DNA of 64,000 nt from Chloroflexota bacterium (GTDB lineage Bacteria > Chloroflexota > Anaerolineae > UBA4142): NCBI GenBank assembly GCA_023381515.1, contig JAMCQI010000019.1:1-64000 (forward strand), read 5' to 3'. Position 1 is the first letter of the stretch; each line of letters starts with the position of its first letter. The notes beneath the pieces are model-generated. The model was not told the DNA's origin and made no database searches. It was given only the letters and a program-made list of their open reading frames with translations. This document shows, piece by piece, positions 1 through 9,337 of the stretch. A program made the translations under genes and the position numbers.

Positions 1-132
1 TTCGTCGAGCATGGGTCTCGGCCCGAGGGTGCGAATCCTTCGCTCACGATGCCCGCGTGGGGGGACACGAAAGCGCTCACGCCGCAGCAGATTGCCGATG
101 TCATCGCCTACATCATCAGCTTGAACCGATAG
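1..132 (+). CDS. C-terminal end of a cytochrome c-domain protein (cut by window edge)
   Basis: An open frame enters from the left edge and ends at TAG 130-132. The 43 visible residues are the C-terminal helix of a class I cytochrome c domain, with the PAW methionine-ligand region and a DVIAYI helix. Bases 1-127 are identical to 1132-1258, the end of the next gene. Because coxA, coxC and coxD follow and no subunit II is visible, this could be the cytochrome tail of a caa3-type CoxB, or a tandem copy of the next gene. The sequence here cannot separate these two options. Confidence 0.75.
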   Translation, partial: FVEHGSRPEGANPSLTMPAWGDTKALTPQQIADVIAYIISLNR

Positions 133-210
133 ATTGTAGACTAATTCGCTGGAAGGGTTAATTGCAACCCGCCAGGATCGAATGGAGAGTAATCTCCACG
201 GGAGGAAAGT

Positions 211-1263
211 GTGAGACACCAAAACAGATTTCTTTTGTTCGTGGCGTTCGTGACCTTGCTGTGGACCTTGGCCGGCTGTGGGGGACCGTCGCCCGCCGCC
301 TCGCCTACGGCGGCTATTCAGGCGCCGACCGCTGGCGAAACAACCGTTCCGACCACGGCGCCCACCGCACTGGCAACAACGGCAGCGACTGCTGCGGCGA
401 CAAAAGCCGCAACAACTGCTGCGACTACGGCGGCCACTGCACCCGCAGCCTCCGCGGCGGCGGGAGAGGCGCTGTTTACGCAAAATGGATGTGCCTCTTG
501 CCACAAGGCGGACGGGACGGGAGTGGGTCCTTCGTTTGTCGGACTGTACGGGAAACCGGTCCATCTGGCGAACGGGCAAACCCTCACCACGGATGCTGCC
601 TTTCTGCGCAAGTGCATCCTCACCCCCGATCAGGTGCGAGTCGCGAATTACTCGCCCCAGATGCCTTCATTCCAAGGCAAGTTGAGTGACCAGCAACTAA
701 CGGATCTCATTGCCTACATCCAGTCGCTGGGAACCAAGCCGCCTTTGACGCCAATCTCAGGCGCCGCCCCGAGCGGATCACCTGCGGCAGGATCACCAAC
801 GGCCGCGGCGACCGGTGTCGTGACGAGCACCGCGGCGCCGCTGGTACCGGGAACGGAGACGGTGGTCGCCGGCACGGAGACGGTCGAAGCGACGGAAGAG
901 CCGGCGCGGCCCTCGAACCCGGGGGGTCCCGGTGCCGCGGTGAATCTGACGGGGAATGCGACGGCGGGGGCGCAGGTGTACACGGCCAGCTGTGCAGTCT
1001 GCCATGGACCGCAGGGGAAGGGGGGCGTGCAGAACCCGGGATCGGCAGATGGGACGGTGCCGCCGCTGAATCCGATTGATCCGACGATCAAGAGTACGAA
1101 TCCGAAGACGTTTGCGACGAATGTAGACCTGTTCGTCGAGCATGGGTCTCGGCCCGAGGGTGCGAATCCTTCGCTCACGATGCCCGCGTGGGGGGACACG
1201 AAAGCGCTCACGCCGCAGCAGATTGCCGATGTCATCGCCTACATCATCAGCTTGAACCAGTAA
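211..1263 (+). CDS. Di-heme c-type cytochrome lipoprotein of the oxidase cluster
   Basis: A 350-residue protein starting at GTG 211, with a clear GGAGG ribosome binding site at 201-205. The N-terminus is a lipoprotein signal with an LAGC lipobox (Cys 23), so it should be anchored outside the cytoplasmic membrane. An Ala/Thr-rich linker follows, then two heme-binding sites: CASCH at about residues 94-98 and CAVCH at about 261-265. The second domain ends with the same helix as the partial gene upstream. Gene order (cytochrome, coxA, coxC, coxD) suggests it carries electrons into the terminal oxidase. The second domain's last 42 codons are a perfect direct repeat of 1-127, which points to recent duplication or gene conversion. 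Confidence 0.85.
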   Translation: MRHQNRFLLFVAFVTLLWTLAGCGGPSPAASPTAAIQAPTAGETTVPTTAPTALATTAATAAATKAATTAATTAATAPAASAAAGEALFTQNGCASCHKADGTGVGPSFVGLYGKPVHLANGQTLTTDAAFLRKCILTPDQVRVANYSPQMPSFQGKLSDQQLTDLIAYIQSLGTKPPLTPISGAAPSGSPAAGSPTAAATGVVTSTAAPLVPGTETVVAGTETVEATEEPARPSNPGGPGAAVNLTGNATAGAQVYTASCAVCHGPQGKGGVQNPGSADGTVPPLNPIDPTIKSTNPKTFATNVDLFVEHGSRPEGANPSLTMPAWGDTKALTPQQIADVIAYIISLNQ

Positions 1264-1283
1264 CCCTCACTGGAGTATACACA

Positions 1284-2912
1284 ATGAGCACTGTTGCCCT
1301 CCCGGCAACTCCGCGCCTGAACTATTTGAACGTCAGCTATGGGGTTCGGTCCTGGCTGCTGACGACGGATCACAAGCGGATTGCTGTACTGTATCTCATC
1401 TCGACGACGTTCATGTTCATCGTCGGCGGTGCGGCGGCTTCGCTGATCCGCATCCAGCTGCTAACTCCCACGGGCGATCTGGTCGACGCGATGACGTACA
1501 ACAAGCTGTTCACCGTCCACGGGGTCGTGATGATCTTTTTCTTTCTCGGCCCCGTCATCCCGGCGGTCTTTGGCAACTTTCTGATTCCGCTGATGATCGG
1601 TGCACGCGATGTCGCGTTTCCGCGCTTGAATCTCCTCAGTTGGTACATTTACATGACCGGCGCGCTCTTCCTGATCTGGACGATTCTGAACGGCGCGGTC
1701 GACACCGGTTGGACCTTTTATACGCCTTACAGTACTCAGTTCTCGACGACCCAGGTTCTTTCCACGACGCTCGCCGTTTTCATCGTCGGCTTTTCGAGTG
1801 TCCTGACCGGGCTGAATTTTATCGTCACGATCCACAAGCTGCGCGCGCCCGGCATGACGTGGTTTCGCTTACCGCTCTTTATCTGGTCGATGTACGCGAC
1901 CAGCCTCATGTTTGTCCTCGCCACCCCGGTTCTGGCGATCACCATGCTCATGGTGGCCATCGAGCGCATCTTCCATGTCGGCATCTTCGACCCCGCCCTT
2001 GGGGGGGACCCACTGCTCTTTGAGCACCTGTTTTGGTTCTTCGGGCACCCCGAAGTCTATATCATTCTCCTGCCGGCCATGGCGGTGGTCAGCGAGCTCA
2101 TTTCCACGTTCTCACGCAAGCGGATCTTTGGCTATGTTTTTGTGGCCATGGCGAGCATCGCGATCGCCGTGTTGAGCTTTCTCGTTTGGGGACATCACAT
2201 GTTTGTCTCAGGGATGTCGGCGCATGCGGCGCTCCTCTTCTCGATGCTGAGTTACATGGTCGCCGTCCCATCCGCGATCAAAGTGTTCAATTGGACGGCG
2301 ACCCTGTACAAAGGGTCGATCTCTCTGGCCTCGCCCATGCTCTATGCGCTGTTCTTCATCGCGCTCTTTACCATGGGCGGTATGACCGGTTTGATGCTCG
2401 CCGCGCTTGGCGTCGATGTGCATGTCCACGATACCTATTTCGTCATTGCCCATTTTCATTACATCATGGTAGGCGGGACCGTGATGGGGTTCTTTGGAGC
2501 GCTGCATTATTGGTGGCCCAAGATGACGGGCCGCTTGTATTCTGAGAATATGGCCAAGGCGGCCGCCGTCATCATGTTCATTGGGTTCAACCTCACGTTC
2601 TTTCCTCAATTTATCTTGGGCTATCTCGGGAATCCGCGCCGCTATGCCGTCTATCCGCCCGAATTCCAGATATACAACATCCTGTCCACGGCCGGCGCGA
2701 CGGTCCTCGCCCTCGGGTACATACTGCCCGCGCTCTATCTGATTCCATCGTTGTGGGCGGGAGCCCCGGCCCCTCCCAATGCTTGGAAAGCGACCGGGCT
2801 CGAGTGGCAGACGTCATCGCCGCCGCCCCCCGAGAATTTTGAAGAAATACCGGTGGTCACACGCCCCGCGTATGATTACACGATGTTCAAGGAGTTAAAA
2901 CCCCGTGGCTGA
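1284..2912 (+). CDS. ctaD: Cytochrome c oxidase subunit I
   Basis: A 542-residue heme-copper oxidase catalytic subunit that reduces O2 to water and pumps protons. The start ATG 1284 lies behind a GGAG at 1272-1275; a longer frame from 1188 would overlap the cytochrome gene and adds no family sequence. Visible family marks are GHPEVY (CuB His and the cross-linked Tyr region), WGHHMF (two further CuB ligands) and HFHY near the end (heme ligands). About 12 hydrophobic helices are evident. The final codons overlap the start of subunit III by 8 bases, so the two are translationally coupled. Confidence 0.96.
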   Translation: MSTVALPATPRLNYLNVSYGVRSWLLTTDHKRIAVLYLISTTFMFIVGGAAASLIRIQLLTPTGDLVDAMTYNKLFTVHGVVMIFFFLGPVIPAVFGNFLIPLMIGARDVAFPRLNLLSWYIYMTGALFLIWTILNGAVDTGWTFYTPYSTQFSTTQVLSTTLAVFIVGFSSVLTGLNFIVTIHKLRAPGMTWFRLPLFIWSMYATSLMFVLATPVLAITMLMVAIERIFHVGIFDPALGGDPLLFEHLFWFFGHPEVYIILLPAMAVVSELISTFSRKRIFGYVFVAMASIAIAVLSFLVWGHHMFVSGMSAHAALLFSMLSYMVAVPSAIKVFNWTATLYKGSISLASPMLYALFFIALFTMGGMTGLMLAALGVDVHVHDTYFVIAHFHYIMVGGTVMGFFGALHYWWPKMTGRLYSENMAKAAAVIMFIGFNLTFFPQFILGYLGNPRRYAVYPPEFQIYNILSTAGATVLALGYILPALYLIPSLWAGAPAPPNAWKATGLEWQTSSPPPPENFEEIPVVTRPAYDYTMFKELKPRG

Positions 2913-3588
2913 GGCAGTACCGAAAAAGCATCCCGTGGAACAAGAGGCGACTCAGGACCGCGGGGTCCATTCTCCCCAATTTGAGACCCTCGAGCAGCAT
3001 CGTGAGACCGACACCTTCGGAATGTGGGTCTTTCTGCTGACAGAGCTTATGCTCTTTGGCGGTCTGTTCACGGCGTACATAATCTACCGCTATGCCTATT
3101 CGACGGGCTTTACACAAGGGAGTCATCTGCTCGAAGTCGACCTGGGCGCGATCAACACCGCCGTGCTGATCACGAGCAGCCTGACGATGGCCCTTTCGGT
3201 CCATTTTGCCCAGCTAGGCAGTCGCAGAATGGTCGCGCTGTTTTTGACTCTCACGCTGTTGTTCGGGCTAGCCTTTCTGGGTATCAAGGGGCTAGAATAC
3301 TATCACCATTATCTGAACCACAATGTCCCCGGGATCAGCTGGAGCTACCAGGGACCGAATCCGTCCGCGGTCATGATGTTCTTTGTTCTTTATTTCATAA
3401 TGACCGGACTGCACGCCGTTCACCTCATCATCGCCTGCGGATTGGTGTTTGTCATGTTGGTTCGGTTTGGCATCTTGAAGGGTCTCAAGAGAGACTCGAC
3501 GCCGATAGAATTGGTGGGGCTCTACTGGCACTTTGTCGATATCGTCTGGATATTTCTATTTCCTTTGCTCTATCTCATCCACCCCTAG
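2905..3588 (+). CDS. ctaE: Cytochrome c oxidase subunit III
   Basis: A 227-residue membrane protein starting at GTG 2905 inside the end of coxA. Family features are the early [16 protein letters not shown] helix and the late [14 protein letters not shown] helix, both typical of heme-copper oxidase subunit III. Five to seven membrane segments can be seen. The length is close to that of the shorter bacterial and caa3 forms. It stabilises subunit I in the oxidase complex. Confidence 0.95.
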   Translation: MAEAVPKKHPVEQEATQDRGVHSPQFETLEQHRETDTFGMWVFLLTELMLFGGLFTAYIIYRYAYSTGFTQGSHLLEVDLGAINTAVLITSSLTMALSVHFAQLGSRRMVALFLTLTLLFGLAFLGIKGLEYYHHYLNHNVPGISWSYQGPNPSAVMMFFVLYFIMTGLHAVHLIIACGLVFVMLVRFGILKGLKRDSTPIELVGLYWHFVDIVWIFLFPLLYLIHP

Positions 3589-3602
3589 TCCCCGCACATT
3601 CT

Positions 3603-3687
3603 GCCCCTGTTTCGCGAGAGGGGCTGGGCAATTGACCATGGCGGGCGGGGTTGGACGCCGATAGGCGCCCAGCCCCGCCCGCCGTGG
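3603..3687 (+). terminator. Two hairpins between coxC and coxD
   Basis: A small stem (gcccct 3603-3608 / aggggc 3619-3624) is followed by a long stem with 22-base arms at 3636-3657 and 3666-3687, whose few mismatches are mostly G-U compatible. There is no strong U tract after it. It could attenuate transcription into coxD, protect the coxAC message, or be a GC-rich repeat. Confidence 0.5.
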
Positions 3688-3757
3688 CTTTACAAACGCT
3701 AAATCACAAATAGCGGCGGTATTCGTTTTATTATAAAGCCGCCTGATTGGAGGAACC

Positions 3758-4057
3758 TTGACAGAACGGATTACTTCGGCAAAAACGTACGTTCTCGTGT
3801 GGGGCGTGCTGCTGGTTCTGACTTTGGCCACCACAGGGATCGCGTTCATCGACTTGGGGCCCTGGAACACCTTCATCGCGCTGGCCATTGCGGCAGGAAA
3901 AGCGATACTGGTGGCTCTCTTCTTTATGAATGCGCGCTTTAGCCAGGGTATCACTCGGGTGGTGATGGTAGGGGGATTGTTATGGCTCGGACTCTTGATC
4001 GTGGGGACGATGGACGACATGATCACGAGGGGGTGGTTCAAAATCCCCGGCGGCTAG
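3758..4057 (+). CDS. ctaF: Cytochrome c oxidase subunit IV (caa3-type, small membrane subunit)
   Basis: A 99-residue protein starting at TTG 3758 with a GGAGG five bases upstream. It has three membrane helices and follows subunit III, the pattern of the prokaryotic subunit IV family (COX4_pro). The first helix has the usual YVLVWGVLLVLT form and the second contains FFMNARFS, close to the FFMHLRxS motif seen in this family. It probably helps assemble or stabilise the oxidase. Confidence 0.85.
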   Translation: MTERITSAKTYVLVWGVLLVLTLATTGIAFIDLGPWNTFIALAIAAGKAILVALFFMNARFSQGITRVVMVGGLLWLGLLIVGTMDDMITRGWFKIPGG

Positions 4058-4059
4058 AA

Positions 4060-4407
4060 GGGCTGGCTTTCCCGATCGGGTTCGTTTTTGTCGCCTTGGG
4101 CCGCTCTGCACTGTTCGCCGAGAATTTCCAGATTCCCGTAATCGCCGTGGTCGATCGGGAACGCAGCTTGCGGTCCCTCGTCGAGGTCTCTGCTCTCTCG
4201 TGGCTGGGCAACTTGCTCTCCCATAGCATCGTCGGGGCGTCAATCCTCTTTGTGGGGTTAGCCGCTGCTTACAGGACCTGGCTGGACGTTTTCATTGGGT
4301 CCCCCGTCGCAACCGTTGGAAACTTGACTGGCGGTGTAGAGCTGGTAACCCTCTTGCGAGTAGGCCAGGCTCGTGCCAAAGCCCGCATCTCGCGCAAAGA
4401 GGCCTGA
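4060..4407 (+). pseudogene. Remnant of a formate/nitrite transporter (FNT family)
   Basis: The frame right after the coxD stop encodes a helix like AFPIGFVFVALGRSALFAEN and then WLGNLLSHSI, matching the middle of FNT channels. It then jumps to GSPVATVGNLTGGVELVTLL near the end, the characteristic last helix of the family. The first helices and the region between the middle and last helices are missing, and no start codon fits. I read this as a gene decayed by one N-terminal and one internal deletion. The left breakpoint touches the coxD stop codon. Confidence 0.7.
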
Positions 4408-4638
4408 TGGCCCTTGTGGAATGAGAAGTTCACGCATGTCGCCCGATCGCATCTATCCGTTCGCCGTTACGGCTGACGGTGCTGCGAGGTCGCCAGCAGC
4501 TCATAGTACTAGCGCGATTGGTTCAAACGCCGGCCGGTGGCTAGCTCTTGACCCATCGAGGCTCGGACGTGCGCTCCAGTCTCGAGTCCCGAATTTCAAG
4601 AACGACATCGACCTAGACGGCGCGGGAGGATAGTTGGA

Positions 4639-5832
4639 ATGTTACGGAGTGGTTTTCGACTCGGCAAAATCTTTGGAATCAGTATCTATATCGACTGGTC
4701 GTGGCTCTTTATCTTTCTGCTGGTGACGTGGAATCTCGCCATTGGCGTTTTTCCGACGCTCCATCCGGCATGGAGCGCGGCGCTGAACTGGGGGACTGCG
4801 GTTGTAGCAGCCCTCTTATTCTTTGCGTCCGTCCTCGCGCATGAGCTCGCGCATTCAGTCGTCGCCAAAGCGCGCGGCCTGCCTGTGAGCCGCATTACGC
4901 TTTTTCTCTTCGGAGGAGTATCGAACATCGAGCGCGAGCCCACGTCCCCTTCGACCGAATTCATCATGGCGATCGTCGGCCCCCTCACCAGCCTGGTGCT
5001 CGGCATCATCTTTCTGGTCTTGGGTGGTATTAGCGTTTTTACGGCGGGCCAGTTCTTTTCCGGCGGTCCGCTGGGCGTTTTGAGCAGCCTGGGGCCAATT
5101 TCTACGCTCCTCTTGTGGCTCGGGCCCATCAATATCGTTCTCGCCATCTTTAACATGGTTCCCGGTTTTCCGTTGGATGGAGGCCGTGTTCTAAGGTCGA
5201 TCCTGTGGGCCGCGAGCCATAACCTCCGACTCGCCACGCGCTGGGCTTCCTGGATCGGGCAGGCGGTTGCCTGGCTTCTCATCCTCGCCGGGATCTCGAT
5301 GGTTTTCGGGGTACAGCTCCCCTTGTTTGGCACCGGGCTCATCGGCGGTCTCTGGCTGGCTTTCATCGGCTGGTTCTTGAACAACGCGGCCGTCCAGAGC
5401 TATCGTCAGGTGGTTCTCGAAGATATTCTCGAAGGCGTGCCGGTGGAGACCCTGATGCGCTCGGATATTGCGTCGGTCCCGCCAGAGATGCCGATTAGCG
5501 ACCTCGTTTATACTCATATCATGGGCTCCGAAGAGCGCTCATTTCCGGTGGTCGACGGCGAAGGATGCTTGGTCGGCATTGTTTCCCTTGGAGATGTGCG
5601 CAAGGTGCCGCGAGACGAATGGGGGACGAGGACGGTGTCGCAAATCATGACGCCGGAAGAGAAGTTGGCCGTGGCGACGCCGCGCGAAGATGCGGCAGCG
5701 GCGCTAAATGATCTGACAGGCGACGACGTGCGCCAGATGCCCGTCGTGCAGGAAGGACGTCTCGTGGGCATGCTCCGCCGTGTGGACATCATGCGGTGGC
5801 TGCAGCTGCATTCTGAATTCGCGGCCCGGTGA
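4639..5832 (+). CDS. Site-2 protease-like membrane zinc metalloprotease (M50) with two CBS domains
   Basis: A 397-residue intramembrane protease. The zinc site is HELAH at residues 68-72 in the second helix, with the third ligand in GFPLDGGR (Asp 180). Six or so membrane helices fill residues 15-255. Two CBS domains occupy about 265-395, a common arrangement in bacterial SpoIVFB/Rip relatives in which nucleotide binding to CBS may control cleavage. The start ATG 4639 follows a GGAGG. The substrate is unknown; no anti-sigma factor gene lies beside it. The stop overlaps a possible GTG of the next gene, so the two are probably co-transcribed. Confidence 0.9.
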   Translation: MLRSGFRLGKIFGISIYIDWSWLFIFLLVTWNLAIGVFPTLHPAWSAALNWGTAVVAALLFFASVLAHELAHSVVAKARGLPVSRITLFLFGGVSNIEREPTSPSTEFIMAIVGPLTSLVLGIIFLVLGGISVFTAGQFFSGGPLGVLSSLGPISTLLLWLGPINIVLAIFNMVPGFPLDGGRVLRSILWAASHNLRLATRWASWIGQAVAWLLILAGISMVFGVQLPLFGTGLIGGLWLAFIGWFLNNAAVQSYRQVVLEDILEGVPVETLMRSDIASVPPEMPISDLVYTHIMGSEERSFPVVDGEGCLVGIVSLGDVRKVPRDEWGTRTVSQIMTPEEKLAVATPREDAAAALNDLTGDDVRQMPVVQEGRLVGMLRRVDIMRWLQLHSEFAAR

Positions 5833-5852
5833 GACCTCTCAGGAGCAGAGTC

Positions 5853-6614
5853 ATGATTCGTAGCATCAAGGATCTGCAGGGCTTTGTCATCCAGGCAACA
5901 GATGGGAATATCGGCAAGGCCGATGAGTACTATTTCGACGATGACGCATGGACGATTCGATATCTCGTCGTCAATACCGGGAATTGGCTGCAGGACCGGA
6001 GCGTTCTCATTTCGCCCATCTCGGTCACCCGTATCGACTGGCAGTGGCACCATATCGACGTTTCTCTAACCTGCGACCAGGTCAGGAACAGTCCGGATAT
6101 CGACACCCACAAGCCCATCTACCGCCAGAAAGAAATCGCCTTCCACAGATACTTTGGATATCCGATTTACTGGGGCGGCGTGGGCCTTTGGGGAGGTGGG
6201 ATGTATCCCGGGTTATTGATTAATAACCCACCTGAGGGCACCGCGCCCAGAGCCACAGAGCAGCAGGCCGGGTCTCTAACAGGCGAGAAGGCCGGACAAG
6301 CGGGGGACACGGAGGCCGAGGACATCCATCTCCGTGGTACCAGAGAGGTTATTGGATACCGAATCCACGCACGGGATGGTGAAATCGGTCACGTGGAAGA
6401 TTTTATCATCAACGACCAAACATGGAGGATTGACTATCTCGTGATCGATACCTCCAACTGGTTCGGCGGCAAAAAGGTCATTATAGCTCCCACTTGGGTT
6501 CGAGCCGTCGATTGGGCGGATGAGCAGGTGAGTGTCGATCTGGAACGGGAAACGATCAAGAACAGCCCCGAGTTCAACCCAGAAACCTTAACCGAACGGC
6601 CAAAGACAAAATAG
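5853..6614 (+). CDS. Protein with two PRC-barrel domains
   Basis: A 253-residue soluble protein. The start ATG 5853 is chosen because AGGAG lies 8 bases upstream; a GTG at 5829 overlaps the previous stop and has no site. The two halves repeat: residues about 1-85 (GFVIQATDGNIGKADEYYF..) and about 165-245 (GYRIHARDGEIGHVEDFII..) each form a PRC-barrel. A Gly/Tyr/Trp-rich linker joins them. PRC-barrels occur in RNA-processing and photosynthetic reaction-centre proteins and in many stress proteins, so the exact role here is open. Confidence 0.85.
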   Translation: MIRSIKDLQGFVIQATDGNIGKADEYYFDDDAWTIRYLVVNTGNWLQDRSVLISPISVTRIDWQWHHIDVSLTCDQVRNSPDIDTHKPIYRQKEIAFHRYFGYPIYWGGVGLWGGGMYPGLLINNPPEGTAPRATEQQAGSLTGEKAGQAGDTEAEDIHLRGTREVIGYRIHARDGEIGHVEDFIINDQTWRIDYLVIDTSNWFGGKKVIIAPTWVRAVDWADEQVSVDLERETIKNSPEFNPETLTERPKTK

Positions 6615-6729
6615 GTCCGCTCCGGCCGCCGGGCAATGGGTGGTTGCTCCCACCCAGCGATTCCGTGGCAAGCGGGGTAACACGCTTTGTCCCCCTCCGT
6701 TAAACTCAATGAGGGGATAGGAGTACCCA

Positions 6730-7203
6730 ATGCCACCGGACGTATTCTTGACTGGACGCAGCCGCTGGGTCATATTGCTCTCAGCTCTCAGTGTCGTCTT
6801 CACCTTCACCCACAGCGTCGAGGACTTCCAATACAACATTGCCGGGCGATTCGGTCTTTCTCTGCTCCTTGCGGCTTTTCTTCTTTCGATTGCCTACGCG
6901 ATCCAGGTGTGGGGCACGGCTCTCGCGGCACGCGGTGTCCGGTTCGGCCACTGGGTCAACCTTGCCTTGGCGCTCCTCTGGTTCTTCGGTGCTATTGTAG
7001 ACCATCTGGGTGAGATCCTCTCTGCCAATCCTTACCGCGCCGGTCTTGTCTCCAAGAGCCTCGAAATCGGCGTCATCGTCGTCTCTGCGCTGTGGGCGTA
7101 TGCATCCGCTCGGCAGTTGTTCTGGGCGCCTCACGGCGATCTTGGCACGGACCGAGGTGTAACGCCGGGGTGGACGAAAGCGCATAGACAATCGCTTCAA
7201 TAG
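6730..7203 (+). CDS. Unknown four-helix membrane protein
   Basis: A 157-residue protein with a good ribosome binding site (GGGGATAGGAG before ATG 6730). Four hydrophobic segments are visible at about residues 12-30, 42-66, 76-95 and 108-126. I do not recognise a family. It lies 9 bases ahead of the next small membrane gene, so the two form a unit. Confidence 0.7.
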   Translation: MPPDVFLTGRSRWVILLSALSVVFTFTHSVEDFQYNIAGRFGLSLLLAAFLLSIAYAIQVWGTALAARGVRFGHWVNLALALLWFFGAIVDHLGEILSANPYRAGLVSKSLEIGVIVVSALWAYASARQLFWAPHGDLGTDRGVTPGWTKAHRQSLQ

Positions 7204-7212
7204 GAGCAGCAT

Positions 7213-7479
7213 ATGAATAGTTTCTTCAAATTCATGTCATCCCCCAAAGGGCGACTTGTTCAGGGGGTTCTTGGCGCAGCCCTCATCTTTGGTGGATTGG
7301 CCGCCATGAGTTCCGGCCTCGGAGGGCTGATCATATTCGTTGGATTGGTCGCACTCGCTGCAGGCGTTTTCGATGTGTGCGTCCCCGCGCCGATATTCAA
7401 CCTGCCTTTCGAGGGGCCCAAACTCCGCAAGGAACTTCTCCGCAGACAACTGCGGCGGCCTCAGGCCCGGACACACTGA
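7213..7479 (+). CDS. Small two-helix membrane protein (DUF2892/YgaP-like)
   Basis: An 88-residue protein with AGGAG before ATG 7213. The pattern MSSPKGRLVQGVLGAALIFGG, then a Gly-rich second helix and a Cys-Pro-containing end with FNLPFEGP, resembles the inner-membrane DUF2892 family often seen as the C-terminal part of rhodanese YgaP. The function is unknown. An intrinsic terminator follows. Confidence 0.6.
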   Translation: MNSFFKFMSSPKGRLVQGVLGAALIFGGLAAMSSGLGGLIIFVGLVALAAGVFDVCVPAPIFNLPFEGPKLRKELLRRQLRRPQARTH

Positions 7480-7514
7480 ACGACAAATCCGGTCTAGGCC
7501 TGGCCTGTTAGACG

Positions 7515-7549
7515 GAGCGAACCTTTGCTTTCTGGGTTCGCTCTTTGTT
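7515..7549 (+). terminator. Intrinsic terminator
   Basis: A perfect 9-bp stem, gagcgaacc at 7515-7523 with ggttcgctc at 7535-7543, followed by tttgtt. It closes the unit ending at 7479 just before the ribosome binding site of the TPP enzyme gene. Confidence 0.7.
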
Positions 7550-7571
7550 AAGATGGAAAGGAGAGAAGACG

Positions 7572-9326
7572 ATGGCGAAGACAACGGCGGATCTGTTGAT
7601 TGAGCGCTTGATTCAGTGGGGAGTGGACACGATTTTCGGCTTTCCTGGCGATGGCGTCAATGACATTTTTGAGGCCCTCCGAACTCGTCAGGACAAGATG
7701 CGGTTCATTCAAGTTCGTCACGAAGAAGCGGCCGCATTTGCGGCGACGGGATACGCCAAGTACACGGGACGTCTTGGAGTGTGTGTCGCGACTTCCGGCC
7801 CCGGCGGCATTCACCTACTCAATGGATTGTACGACGCCAAGGACGATGGGCAGCCCGTTCTCGCCATCACCGGCCACACTTTCCATGATTTGATCGGCAC
7901 CCATTATCAGCAGGACGTAGACCTCGACAAGCTCTACATGGATGTCGCCGAGTATAACGAGCGCGTCATGGGCCCCGCTCATGTGGTGAACACGGTGGAC
8001 GAGGCGATCAAAACCTCCCTCTCACGTCGCACGGTCTCGCACATCAACATCCCCAAAGATATCCAGGGTTGGACGACGTCGGAAGAAGTTCGCTCCGAAG
8101 CAAACATCCCTAAACACAGTGCGGATATGTACGCCATGCCTTTTCCTCTTCCACGCCAAGAGATGCTGCAAAAGGCAGCCGATTTGATCAACGCCGGCGC
8201 ACGGGTCGCGATTCTGGCCGGCCGCGGCTGTCTGGGAGCGCGGGCGCAAGTACTGGAACTCGCCGACAGGGTTGGCGGTCCGATCATCAAACCGCTCCTG
8301 GGTAAAGCCGTCGTTCCGGACAACAGCCCTTTTACGACCGGCGGCATTGGACTCTTGGGAACCGCCCCTTCTGAGGACGCCATCGACGAGTGCGACACTC
8401 TGATTATTCTTGGCAGCAGTTTCCCCTATATCGAGTTCTACCCCAAACCAGGTCAGGCCAAAGCCGTTCAGGTGGATATTGATCCCGAGCGGATCGGACT
8501 GCGCTATCCACCCGACATCGGCCTTATCGGGGATTGCCGCGGGGTCTTGGATGCTCTGCTGCCCCTTATCCAGCGCAAGCAAAATCGCAAATTCCTGGAA
8601 AAAGCCCAGGCCCGCATGAAGGACTGGAACAGGTTGATGGAAGAGCGCGGCACTCGGACCGACACGCCCATGAAACCCCAGGTCGTAGCCTACGCGCTGA
8701 ACAAGCTCTTGAGCGGCGATGCGATCATCTCCTCGGACAGCGGGACTATAGCGACCTGGAGCGCCCGCTACCTTCAGATTCGTGATGATATGCAGTTCTC
8801 CCTATCCGGTTCTTTGGCGACGATGGCGAATGGGCTGCCGTACAGCATCGGCGCAGCGGTCGGGAACCCGGGCCGCCAGGTTGTAGCATTTGTCGGCGAC
8901 GGCGGCGTGACAATGTTAATGGGCGAGCTTGCGACGCTGGCCAAGTACCATTTGCCGGTTAAGGTGATCGTCATCAAGAACAATGTCCTTGGCCAGATCA
9001 AATGGGAGCAAATCGTCTTCAACTCCAATCCGCAGTACGGAGTCGAGCTCCAGCCGATTGATTTTGAGATGGTCGCCAAGGCCTGCGGTATCGGGGGGTT
9101 CACGATCGAGAGGCCGGAGCAGGCCGAGCCAGTCTTGAGAGAGGCACTGGCCCATCAAGGGCCGGCCCTTGTTCAGGCGGTTGTCGATCCGAACGAGCCT
9201 CCTATGCCCGGCAAGATCACATCCGAGCAAGCCATCAGGCTTGCTAAAGCCATGGCCAAGGGTGAAAAGGATCGCTACGATATCATCAAAACGATTCTTG
9301 AGGATCAAGTCCGCGAGGTGATTTAG
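7572..9326 (+). CDS. Thiamine diphosphate enzyme, pyruvate oxidase/acetolactate synthase type
   Basis: A 584-residue protein. The start ATG 7572 follows AAGGAGAG. The three-domain TPP fold is clear: an N-terminal PYR domain with FGFPGDGVND and the catalytic Glu in VRHEEAAAFAATGYA, a central domain, and a C-terminal PP domain with GDGG and NNVLGQIKWEQ (Mg/TPP site). Closest in style to PoxB-like pyruvate:quinone oxidases, though acetolactate synthase and other 2-oxoacid decarboxylases share all these marks. No small ALS subunit is nearby, which favours a catabolic role alongside the acid-oxidising genes that follow. Confidence 0.85.
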   Translation: MAKTTADLLIERLIQWGVDTIFGFPGDGVNDIFEALRTRQDKMRFIQVRHEEAAAFAATGYAKYTGRLGVCVATSGPGGIHLLNGLYDAKDDGQPVLAITGHTFHDLIGTHYQQDVDLDKLYMDVAEYNERVMGPAHVVNTVDEAIKTSLSRRTVSHINIPKDIQGWTTSEEVRSEANIPKHSADMYAMPFPLPRQEMLQKAADLINAGARVAILAGRGCLGARAQVLELADRVGGPIIKPLLGKAVVPDNSPFTTGGIGLLGTAPSEDAIDECDTLIILGSSFPYIEFYPKPGQAKAVQVDIDPERIGLRYPPDIGLIGDCRGVLDALLPLIQRKQNRKFLEKAQARMKDWNRLMEERGTRTDTPMKPQVVAYALNKLLSGDAIISSDSGTIATWSARYLQIRDDMQFSLSGSLATMANGLPYSIGAAVGNPGRQVVAFVGDGGVTMLMGELATLAKYHLPVKVIVIKNNVLGQIKWEQIVFNSNPQYGVELQPIDFEMVAKACGIGGFTIERPEQAEPVLREALAHQGPALVQAVVDPNEPPMPGKITSEQAIRLAKAMAKGEKDRYDIIKTILEDQVREVI

Positions 9327-9337
9327 GACATGCGGCG

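Noticed and set aside
4373..4633. 86-codon frame before the site-2 protease
   Set aside because: Starts inside the transporter remnant, no ribosome binding site and no recognisable protein character.
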